A DNA stretch of 64,000 bases, taken from Patagioenas fasciata (Eukaryota; Chordata; Aves; Columbiformes; Columbidae). The notes beneath the pieces were generated by a model, which saw only the letters and a list, made by a program, of their open reading frames with translations, searched no databases and was not told where the DNA came from. A program made the translations under genes and the position numbers. The stretch spans positions 19,550,867 to 19,614,866 of the forward strand of contig NC_092525.1 in assembly GCF_037038585.1 (NCBI RefSeq). The letters are read 5' to 3'. Shown piece by piece: positions 51,301-62,200 of this stretch (the stretch's first letter is position 1; the number at the start of each line of letters is the position of its first letter).

Positions 51301-54300
51301 CTTTGTAGATTTCTTTTTTTTATGTAAGGTAGGGGGGAACTAATTATAAGCTTGTAAATCATGCGGTTAATTTTAAAGAAAAACGCTTTGGGAAAGTTTT
51401 CTAGCCTTCTGCAAGACATTTTGGTTTTATTCCTTCTCTATCCGCAAGACTTTTGCCTTCTACTGTTTGCTGGCAGGAAGAAGATTGGGAAAATCCTACT
51501 GGTCCTGTCATCGCAAGGGATGACTGTGGAGTGCTTTCATTGTTACCCTTCTCCTTCTGGTAGAATGAGATCAGACCCTCCATTTAGGTAAAGACAAGGT
51601 GTCGTCTTTTTCGTTCCGGATGTGCTGAGCTATTTGTAAACAATGAGGGCTTTTGTCATATTCAGCATAAAATTCAACACTGTTGTGTGTTCATGAGATT
51701 TTGAAGGCTGCTGTGCTCCACTTTCCACGTAAAAGAGTTCACGGAAAGTCTTTGGGAGGATGGAGACCCCAACTCCTGGTTTCCATGCAGGAGGACGTCC
51801 CCAGGACTCATAGCAAGCATTGGCCTTCCAGACTAAATGCAACATCTACTTATTTTAAAGGTTTGTAATTAACAAGACCACCTTGCTAAGAGGTGTGCAT
51901 GGTGAGGGGGGAGCAGCCTTTTACAGCAGCCCCTGCTTTTGGTCTTGGTGGTGGCTTTACTTTAGAGTGGTCTTCTGGCCACTTGGAGCTAAGCAGAAAT
52001 GAGCTGTAAATTTATTTCCAACTTCAAGTTTTTGGGCCACAAAAGTTTTTAGGCACGAAAGGCTGGTCCTGCATGTTTGATAGCAAGCTCAAGGCTTTAC
52101 CTTCCAGCTCAGCATAGTTGGTTAGAAAGTTTATCCATTACCAACCTGTATTGGTTTGGTTCCCTTTGTTCCCAGAAAACAAAGACCCTGTGTTCACAGC
52201 TAAATCCCCCTATACAAGCATTTCCTTTAACTGAACAAAAGCCTGCTAAATAAGAACATTTCTCCCTCTGGGTCATGATGCTTTCCCCCCCTCCGCCCCG
52301 TGCTCATGATGTGTGATATTCCCTTAGTTCACTTTCTTTGTTACTTTCTACAGTTAAGTTTCCATACGCTCCTGCTCATGTGTGGTGCCAGTGCTGTTGG
52401 TGATGAGTTTCTTCCAGTGTTGACTTGAGCAATGTCTCTGAAATAGTAATTTTCTGTCTCCCCAGTATTTAGCTGAGTACATAGTCTCCAAGACCTTTCA
52501 TCAGGCATCCATCAGCAATGAGTTGAAGCTAAGCAAAACGCTACCCTGTTCCAGAGGCTGAGCAAATCACATGCCTACATGGTAACTAATTATTTCTATT
52601 GGCTGATTGTTTTTTAATTTGTCTGTTTTATAGGTAAACAGATTTATCTTACAAAGGCAAAGTGAATAATAATGCTGGGTTTTATTCATTGCTTTCCTTC
52701 AGAGACTGAAAGGCTGAATACTGAAATAGGTGTGATTTAGCTGTACAGAGAAGTCACTTGATTTTCATACCCAGCCAGGATTGCTGGAAAAGATTGGGAA
52801 AGCCTGGAAAAATTGTCGAGCCTCCTAACAGAACTCCATAAATGGATGACATGAGCCATGTGGTCTCCAGCTTCCAACTCATCATCAACCTCCCCATTTA
52901 AAATGAAACATTTTATAATTGGCAAACTCCCTGGAGAAGCTGATTTCTGGTACAGGGAGCCCACCATATAGGACCTCACATTCAGACCGCTCATGAACAT
53001 CAGTCATTTGTGGTATTCAACTCAACCTCATGATCCTGAATGCAAATCCTGAGCATTGGCATCTCACATCTTGTGATGCCATTTGTACATTGGTTGTGTT
53101 GCAGAAGCATGCAGAGCTGTCTCAGAGCACACAAGGTAGGGATCAAGAAGATGCAAAAACCGGTTCTTGACCCAAAATGCTTATGACTGAAATACCAGGA
53201 GGGTGGATGGAAACACAGGAGACAGCACTTCTCGCTAGTACAATTTAGATGCAATCAGGATTGAAGGAGTGGGAACCCTGAAAAGCTTTTTCTGGCTTAC
53301 AAAATAAGGAAAGAAATTCAGCAAGTTAAAATTCTTGGAGGGAGATGTCATATGTGCGTGCTACAGGATAAGACCATGGGCAGATCGCACTCTTTGGGTG
53401 ATATCCTTACCTGCAGAATGTGCTTTTAAAGAAATCTGGGTCTTGAAAACAAAAAGCTATGTCTAGAGATACTAGGAGCGGCAGTGGCTGCCTTTAATTT
53501 AGCATGGCCAACCTTGGAGACCTGAACCAATGCGAGTACTCCCACACGCTCAGCAGCATCCATACATAACGGTCCTACACAGGATGAAAGTTCGGGTGCC
53601 CCATTCCTGAGTTTTCTGCTTTGGAAAGACTTGCTTTCCACCACTGCAAAAAAAGAGTTGCTTTCAGTGGCAATTTTACCAGGTTTTCCTGCCTGAGTGG
53701 GAAAGGGATGAAGACCTTTACTTGCCAGTGACTGCAGGGCAGGGGACACCGCAAAGGAAACAGGACCCATGCATCTGGCACTGGCTTTTTCGGCTGTATT
53801 TCGGTTTGCCTGCCGGGCTGGGGTTGCAGCTGGCTGGCCTGATCTCCTTCCCTCCCACCGGCTCTCGCTGAGAGCAGAACATGCCTTCTCCTGCTGATTT
53901 CTGCTTGCCATATTGATTGCAGCAGGGTATAATGGAGACAAGTCAGGCAGAAAGCCAGCCACCCTTGGGAATGATTAAAGAGCAAGAAAAAAGGATGGAA
54001 GTGAAGAAAAACAGGCTGATACTTAGGACGTGGCAGATTTGTAGCAAATTGTGCCCCTTTCTCCGCTCCAACCCAACCTGGTACCCAGGACAGTGCCGTA
54101 GCACCACTTTTTCAGCTCTGCCATTGTACAGACCCGCATGTACATGGGGAACAAAATCCCCAGAATGTGTACAATATCCCTATTGTGCATGGATTTGCAG
54201 ACTGATTATTCGGAGTGTAGCCAAGGAAAGGTAAGGCTATGACCCATTGTTTTTGTGGGATCAATTGAATACAATCATTTGCATTTAAAACACTCCGAAT

Positions 54301-54935
54301 TCGCACTGTCAATATGCCAAACAGCTGCTCCGGCTTTTCAGCATTCCATGGTGACAATCACACTATCGTACATCATTGGCACCAGGATTTGCAATACTCT
54401 CAGTGTCAAAATTTTGTGTGTTTTTTTTTTTTAAGAAAAAAAAATCCCCTCCCCCCATACCCAAACCTGTGAAAAATCCATTTTTAAAATGATGGCGTTC
54501 GGTGCTGCTAAGCAGGCCTTCACAGATGCCAACATATCAAAATTCATCTCTTTTCTTCCTCTCATACAATTAAAAGGTAGTTAAGAAAGAGGCTGTTCCT
54601 GATAGATCCACCTTCTGTTTTCTCCTTTGTATGCGTATTATTCATTAGCAGTCTAATAAGAGTTTCAAAATGCTCTGTGCCTCTGCCAGCAGGGCATATG
54701 TATGTAGACATGTGCTTGTGACAGATAAGTACATAAACAGCATATTGGCACCAGAAAGACATCTGTGCCTAGAAAAATGCTTGTGATATGTACATAAATG
54801 ACATTTTAGCTCTAGTCAAGTCCTTGTGGCTTTGAGAGGAATATGTGACTGTACTCTTCTCTGTGAATACTGAAAAGGTGCATCTTAGAAAGAGAGGATT
54901 TCAGAGGTTTGTGGAGAGTCAGAGGCAGAGCTGAG

Positions 54936-55131
54936 ATGCGGGATGCCGCCCCGTGTGAACAGCCATGGCTGCAGCCCTGGTTCTGCCAGGTCGCGGCAGA
55001 CGGTGGCAGAGTCTTGCTGGGGGGATCGTGAGCGGCTGCCACCGACAGCACAGTGTGTGCAGCCACCTCGCAGGGGAGCACCCGGCACCCCCAGGATCCG
55101 ATTTCATATGTCCGGATGGGGTCTGCCGTGG
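54936..55131. promoter_or_regulatory. CpG-dense patch with a well-placed ATG
   Basis: About fourteen CpGs lie in 200 bp. An ATG at 54965 in ideal context (gccATGg) opens a 137-codon plus-strand frame to 55378, starting MAAALVLPGRGRRWQSLAGG. A possible donor (atc/gtgagc) follows 21 codons in. I recognise no protein, and the patch may be regulatory only. Confidence 0.25.
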
Positions 55132-58100
55132 GAGGTGGTGTGGGGCTGGCAAAGGCGATGCAGGTTCTGGCTGTGAAGGGAATATAAATCTTGGCCCGAA
55201 GACCAAAAAGTCAGGGGGTGGTCAGGAGTCTGAGGGCACAGGGAGTGCTCCCTGCAGCACTTTCTGCTACCTATATTTAATTACCCAGCTGACAAATCTG
55301 AATGCAATCCCTTCACTACCGCTGGCTTCTACAGCAGAAGAGGGACATTTTGATCTGTTACAGAAGGTCACCGAATAGTCCTGTCTTCTGGGATCATTTC
55401 TGGATTGCACAATGGGATGCTGTAGTTCTACTTGCACCACTTGGCTTAAGCTGCGATGCCTCAGTTTGCCCATTCGTGGTGACAGTTGCTTGCCTTATAG
55501 CTTTAATTAGTGCTGGAAACGTGGTCAGGAGGTGAGAGGCCTTTTGGAGTCCCAGGAAAACCCAGAGACAATTTGCATCTAATTTTGGGTAGAAGAGAGA
55601 GAAGATGAAAAATTGAAGGCACTTTAGTATTCATTATGCGTGCACAACAGTAAATATGGATTTAGCTTCCTGATTTTGGGGCTTAGAGTCAGACCCTTGG
55701 AGATATTTGGGCCCCAAGCTTCCATGGGGACCACTTATGTCCCAGTGAAATAACCCCAAGCAGGGAACTCAAGCTTAAGGACTGGATTCAAACGTAATTC
55801 ATGAGCTTGTTCTGGGAGGTACGGGTGCCCCAGCACTTTCCGTTCCTCACCTTCTGCAATTAGAAATCTCCTGTAGATTGTTTGATCCAGCAGAGCAAAT
55901 GCTAAAAGGAAATGTGTGTCCAAAGCTGCCATTGCCTCTGGGTCCGTCATGACTTACCTGGGCTGGATTAAATGGCGACTACACCTGTGTGGACGGCCTC
56001 CAGAATGTGGTCTAACATGCACAATGTGGTGGTGACTGCTGTTCACTAGCTTGCCCATGGTGAAAACGGCATCATTCCTTTGGGTCTAACATAAGGAAGA
56101 AAAAAGCAGCAAAGTATCCTTTGGTGTAGATCAGGATGGGTCCCTTGAACTTCGCTGGAGCCTGTTGGTTGATGTGACCTGAGCACACAGCTCCTTGGGT
56201 GGGTGGGGATCTCACACCTCCAACATGGTGGATAGAACTGCAGTGGTGGATGAGCTGTTACTTGCCTGAAAAAAAAAAGTGTTTGTGGGGAGAAAACATC
56301 TCCATTCATTCTCATTTTGCATGTGATTTTTCCTACATATGTTTCTAATCATTAAGAAATTCTGTAGCTTAAATAATGCTCTGAAAGTACGGTAACTGTT
56401 GGACTACATTCTGTTGTAACCTTATTGAATTTCGCTTCTCTGGAAAAAATAATGGGATAGTATATCTTGAAAAACAAATGGTAATTGCATTTTTAACAGA
56501 ATGTTTCTCTTTGTGTTTCAAAACCTTCTGCACACAGTTAGACATCTAGCCAGAGAAGAAGGTACAAAGCATATGGGCCAATTTCTGTCTGTTGGCTGTT
56601 CAAGATGCCTTAATATTCAAGCAGTGATGTGTCTGTGTCCATGCAATATGGCACAATATATCTACTAAGTATCCATGAGCTCAGGTGAGGTGGCCAGAAA
56701 GTTGTGTACTGGGGTCAGAAGAGGTATTCAAGGAGAAACTGTGGAAGGTGAGTTTATCCTGTGGGTGTACATCCATATCACATGTTAATTCACTTTTTTG
56801 TTATTTTGACTGCAGAAGACTGATGTTCTGTGTTCATGGCCAGAGGCACAGCTTCATCTTCCAGGTGACCAGGATCTTACAACTAAGGATCTGGTAGAAA
56901 CTGCAAAAATAGAGATTGTCCAAAACCTTTGTGCTGTCCATGCACTGCAAAAATATGAATTCCCCAGTGCTTTGGGGATTTTCACATCACCATGTGCTGA
57001 GAACCGATTTGATTAAAGCCTGAGACCCAAAATGGCATCATCGCAATGCAGTTTGGTAACATGCTGGTGTTACTGTCTACCGAGGTTAGGAGAGCCCTGG
57101 TAATAACTGGAATGCTCTTTCTAATTTTTAGTAAATCTGGCACGTTGAGGACTTTGTGATGAGATGCATTTGGACATATGAAGCTTCAAGGCAAAGTAAT
57201 AGGCTTGAGGCTTCTGACTGACAAGACACATGTGAGTACATGCAAAATGTGCTCCTCCTGCTAAAAATAACATTTCTTCTGTCAACCACGATGCATCCAC
57301 CCCCACAACACCACCCAGAAGAACACATTAACACCTTGGCTTTGCACGTAGCCCGATTCACAGCAGCCACAAGTGGTAGAGGGATCTGCACTCTGTGTGC
57401 ACGCTGACAAATCATATGGCATCGCGAAGAACAGAGGAGTGAAACTGGGCTAGCAGAAGTTGACGCCTTATCATCACAGTCCCTTTGAGCATGCTGTAGG
57501 CTGACACCTCCACCAACCGAGTCATCTCCCTGATGCCAGGATGAAGAGCACGAGCCCACTATCCTGATTTAGCCTCTGGTAAGGGAAGCTTGGCTTCTCA
57601 CACTGGGAAGGGTGGAATAGGTGTGTTGGTGCAATTGGTACAGGAGCATCACAGCTGCACTGGCACGGGGACAATCAAAGCGTGTCCAACCACCGCTGCC
57701 CACAGCTGTGCTACCGCGCCTTGTAAAATATAAGTTATACACCAGTGATGTGAGATTTTTCTCCCATTACTGCACCCCCATTTGGTGTCTAATACCATCC
57801 AGAAAGCTGCAAGTAATATTTCAAACCCAGAAGAGCTGGGTTGCAGCCGAGCATTATGCTAAAGGAGGACGCTTGCAATCACTAAGATACAGGTCTGTAG
57901 TACAGGCTGTGTGCACGTCTGTTGGCACTGCAGTCACCAAGGTTAGGAAAGACATGGACAGCAAAGCTTTTAAAAGAGGTGAAAGACAAGAGAATACCAA
58001 AGCTTTTTCCCAGTTGTTGTTTGCTATGAAAAATTTGCTTTTTTCCTAAAAAAATTGAAGCTTTCTGAAAAACGTTGAAGACAGTGGAAATGTACCAAAT

Positions 58101-58739
58101 TTGCCATTCTTTGAACTTCTCACCATAACTTCTAGGCAAATAATTTGAAAAGTCATTATTGACAGTTTTGCTTTGGTATAAATACAGATTGTTTACAAAG
58201 TAAATCTCTTAAAAAGTGAGTTGGATACAAGTTGTGGATAAAATATTGGCAGGTGATGCGAGGTTGATTGTGGTCACAGAGGTCACTGTCGGTCCACTGC
58301 TGCCTTCCTGTGGGACAATGTGAAGCATTATTCAAAGGCGATTTTCAGAAAACCCAGGAGATTTAAATGCGTAAGTTCCAATCTCTCCTTTATCTGGCAA
58401 GCGCATGAGCCTACATTCTCACTCTCAATATTAAGCTCCTTTAACTCTCATTTAAGAGGCTGGGCAGAACCCTGGGCTCTCGCAATGCTTCCCTTGTCTG
58501 AACTTCACCTGATGACTGGCAAAGCCAGGCTTTGATGGGCGCTGAAGCATCCAGTCCTTAGCAGATGATGCTTAGTGCTTAACAGGATCAGCCCCTTAGC
58601 GACTCGGATGGTGCCCATCACCTCAGATGCCTTACCGTTTTTTAAATTATGCAATGCCCACCATATGTAATCAGCCAAGTAAGCTGCTTTCACCTAACCT
58701 CAACTGCGTGTAATGCTCATAATCCCAGCTAGGTGTCTG

Positions 58740-59082
58740 TATAAAGGAGCTCCTTGTTACAGGCAGAAGGGAGGAATATTATTCCATGTGAAAATTACAG
58801 AGATGTAAAAAGAAAGGCTTGCAAGATTCCTTTTGTTTGGCAAAACATTTGAGGTTTTGGGGTTGGTTTTGGAGGTCCCGGTGTTTAAACTTAGTTTTTC
58901 AGCAGCTGGTCTGGCACTAGCTTACATGAGAAAGCAGCTCGCCCATGGCAAGTCCTGTCCCCAGTAAGCTATCGTCATTTTATCTTGTTTTGTTTTCTTT
59001 CCAGTCCTTTCCTGTTATAGCAGATGTAACACCAGCATCAAGTCCCCTCCTTGGATGAAAATTCGTGAGTTCATCAGCCAAG
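58740..59082 (+). promoter_or_regulatory. CYP2J proximal promoter / 5' untranslated region (tentative)
   Basis: A TATAAA string lies at 58740-58745, about 340 bases before the start codon. If it is used, the leader would be about 310 nt. There is also a strong polypyrimidine tract with AG ending at 59004 (ttttgttttctttccag), so the coding exon could instead begin at 59005 behind an unseen noncoding exon. Two upstream ATGs lie in the leader: a minimal ATG-TAA at 59024-59029, and an ATG at 59055 that opens a 41-codon frame overlapping the main start. The real transcription start cannot be read from sequence. Confidence 0.35.
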
Positions 59083-59289
59083 ATGGAGCTTCAGTTTTGG
59101 CCTCATTTGGTTTCTCTCTTGGAAAAGGTGAATGGTTGGATGCTCTTGGTGGTTCTGGTCATGTTTCTTTTGATTATTGACCTTGTGAAAAAGAGACGTC
59201 CCAGGAATTTCCCTCCAGGGCCACAGCTCTTTCCTCTCATGGGAACCTATGTGGACTTTAAGCAGCCCCTCCACCTTGCACTGCTGAAG
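59083..59289 (+). CDS. CYP2J: CYP2J coding exon 1
   Basis: It codes for 69 residues (207 bp) and ends in phase 0 at aag/gtaaga. It contains the N-terminal membrane anchor ([18 protein letters not shown]), the basic KKRRPR segment and the PPGP hinge needed for correct P450 folding. It ends at LHLALLK, the usual CYP2 exon 1 border. The start was chosen at 59083 (ccaagATGg) because it gives the length and layout usual in the family. An in-frame GTG at 59065 is not a credible vertebrate start. Confidence 0.93.
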
Positions 59290-62200
59290 GTAAGAGCTCC
59301 ATGGACATTTCTCCTACTAAGAATATTTTACCTCTTCAGTGACTCTTGTCACCTAACCTGGAAAGCAAGAGCAGCCTTTGAAGAACTAGCTGTATAATAA
59401 CCATGTATGAGAGATAACCGTGCATGGTTTTAGCTCTTACTATCACCTTGAATTCTGTGGAAGTAGGAAGGTCCAATGGGAAAGAAGCCCATAATGGAGG
59501 AAGATCTACATGTTCCTCCTGTTTCTTCCCATCTGGAGCCCAGGAAGGGTTTGGAGTGGCTGGGCCAGGCAGGGGGAGGGATGGCGAGTGCTGTGTGGGA
59601 AGCGAACTGTTTGGACTGTGAAGATCACCTCTGGAAATTGTATTGTCATTGTCTTTGCTCAGAGCCCAACTTTTTGCCCGATTACATCTGAAAGGTATAT
59701 TTAAGACCCTGATTTAACCATCCCTGTGGTTTCTTCTGTGTCACAGAAGGAGGCAGTGATTGCTATGGAAAGGTTTCTGGAGCTTCAACTCCCACCAAAG
59801 ACAAAGAGAGATATTTTATAAGTGCTGAATAGGCTTTTTCTGGTAAAGTGCAAGGCAAGATTCTTACTTGTTGGTTGCAAATATCCTTTCTTGTGACTCT
59901 TCATCCCCTGCTTTTATTTAGCAGGCTGAAACCAGCCTATCTACCCCGGGTTTCACAGGCCACAAGCACAGGTACGGGTGTCCCCTGGGGGAGTCATTGG
60001 GGAAGGCTGGGGCCTGAGCTCCCTGGCAGAGTGAGGCCCAAGAGATGATGTGATCAGCCTTCGCTCTTATGCATCAGGGAGTTGAACACTTCCCAGGAGA
60101 CACTAAATGCCAGCAAAGTCCATGCAAGGAAAATGGCTATAATTCAGCCATAAATGCATTCAGGCTTAAACCATAAGCAGTTGGAAACACTTGCTAAATG
60201 GGATAGCTGGACCAAGAAATGGAACTACTTTAGACACAAAGCCAATGAAAGGGATTATTTGTTGTGTTATGCCCTCAGCAGCAAGAGCCTGGTCATGGTG
60301 ACCCAGGTGGTGCCTTCACTTCTTGTACCCTTCTTGGAAAGAAAAGGGATGGAGCAGATGCCCATCAGTTACAAAGCAAGTAATGTCCTTGGAACAAGTT
60401 AAATTGATGCAACTGCCTGGTGAAACCCAGGTCATACCTGCTAACAAATAGAAGCAAACCACCTCTCTCTCACACTACAGCTTTCTAGCTTTTTTTACAA
60501 CCTACCTTCATGGAATAGTTTAGATTGGACGGAACCTGCAGACTTGGGCTTGGTTTTTTCTTAGGTTCTCTTGCTCCAAGCAGGACTAAATTCAAAGTTA
60601 AACGCCATTGAGCGAGGTCTTGTCCAGGTAAGTTTTGAAAATCTCCATCTTCTCACTCTCAGAGGGTGATGAATTCTCTTTCAGCTTATCAGTCGGTATG
60701 GGAACATCTTCAGCGTGCAGTTTGGAAGCCTGACTTTTGTGGTAATCAATGGGTACCAAATGGTGAGAGAAGCTCTTGTCCACCAGGCTGAAATATTTGC
60801 AGATCGGCCAAATATTCCACTTCTCCAAGAAATATTTAGAGGCTTTGGTAAGCACAGCTTCCAGAACTTTGGTACCATTTTTTTCATCTATTTGCAGTGA
60901 TACCAATTAGAATTAAAGAAATGGGCTGAATTCAGCCCTTGGTAACTCCATTGATAAAAGTCTGCACAGAAGAAGGCAGGAACTTAATTCAGTCTAATAA
61001 TCTCACAGGTGTACATTTAAATCTCTCTGGGCTTTAGGGATGATGTTGGGATCAAAGTCAGGTCTTGATGAAAGAGGAGAAATAAATGCAAGCTGCCCAG
61101 GGATCAATACACTTGAAGAGTTTTCCCCTTGGTTTTAATTTCTCCTCTTTCTCTCCCAGTTGCATGTAGCTCCAGAGACAGGGAACAGTGCTCCTGCCTG
61201 CAACTCTGCCAACAGCGTGATAATACTTAGAGTATTTTGGCTTACACCTTGTTTTCCCACGCAAAGTGACAAAGTTGCAGATTAAAGCAAACCCATAAAG
61301 CTAGAACTTTAGCTTAAGCCAATTACTCTTGAATTTTAATTCCTAGGCAAAGCTGTAGTTTTTCAATGGCTATGAGGTTAGCTTCCTTTGATTTGCAGTT
61401 TTTATTCAAGCTGAATGACCATTTCTGTATCTTGTCACTCCAGTGTGACACAGAGTGAGGTTTGTTCACTTGTTTTTTCCACCTACAGGGCTCATATCAT
61501 CAAATGGGCATATATGGAGGCAACAGAGAAAGTTCACTTTAGCAACGCTGAAAAGCATAGCTGTAAGTTTTGAGGAAAAAGTGCAAGAGGAGAGCCGGTA
61601 CCTTGTGGAGACGATCGAGGAGGAGAAAGGTGGGTGGTTAAGCACCATGCCCAAAGCTTCCAGCTAAATGTACAACGAGAAGTAAAACCCTGATGCAGCT
61701 CTTAACAAGCAAAACATTTCCGTAATTGCTCAAATCTCTCTTACACTTCCAGACTGCACCTTTTAGCACTTATTTTAGACCTCAGGTCTACTATTTTAGT
61801 TCTTCCATATTAATATTAAGTAAATACATGTTAGGTGTTTATTAAAACTTGCATGTTTATATGGCTAAGAAAGTCTCTCCTGTGTTCTGTGAAGGAATCA
61901 ATGCAGCTCTCCTGCTTCAGGCATATATGCTCAGAGGCTGAGTTAACCTCTGCTTGTCCTTGGTTTTGAGAAGTATTTTAAAACTTGTTTAGTCAGGCTT
62001 TCCTTTTGTATCGTGTGCAGATGAAGTGTGTGCCTCACTCTTTTATGGTCCAGCTTTTAAGAACTGCCAGAGGGATATTAGTAAGAATAATTTGTATGTT
62101 GGTACATGGGTAATGTTGCGCTTCAGCTTTAAATAGAAGCAGATGGGGTTTAGCTAATTCTATGGAGCTATATATAGTAAATAAGAAAGATCTAAATAGG

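Larger units (their letters stand above)
42402..58739. other. 5' flank of the CYP2J gene, no supported gene
   Basis: It contains the MIR-like fragment, simple repeats, and the CpG patch near 55 kb. AT-rich candidate enhancer DNA is seen at 47630-47790 and 54230-54760. Minus frames at 53426-53962 (178 codons) and 57128-57559 (143 codons) are the longest here and have no recognisable domain. I found no CYP2 pseudogene exons upstream of exon 1. Confidence 0.5.

Noticed and set aside
53426-53962. 178-codon minus-strand frame with a second overlapping 136-codon frame.
   Set aside because: Two overlapping frames with no recognisable domain, and no promoter or splice context.
55735-55950. Minus-strand frame of 71 codons that looks compositionally protein-like.
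   Set aside because: No domain found. The flanks resemble decayed interspersed repeat sequence, which is the simpler explanation.
1-58000. tRNA genes, CRISPR arrays, retroviral LTRs or intact transposases.
   Set aside because: None of the expected motifs was seen by eye. The genome type makes CRISPR irrelevant, and the repeats found are all fragments.
59065-59082. Extending the P450 N-terminus to the in-frame GTG at 59065.
   Set aside because: A GTG start is not expected in a vertebrate nuclear gene, and the ATG at 59083 has a strong context and gives the usual length.
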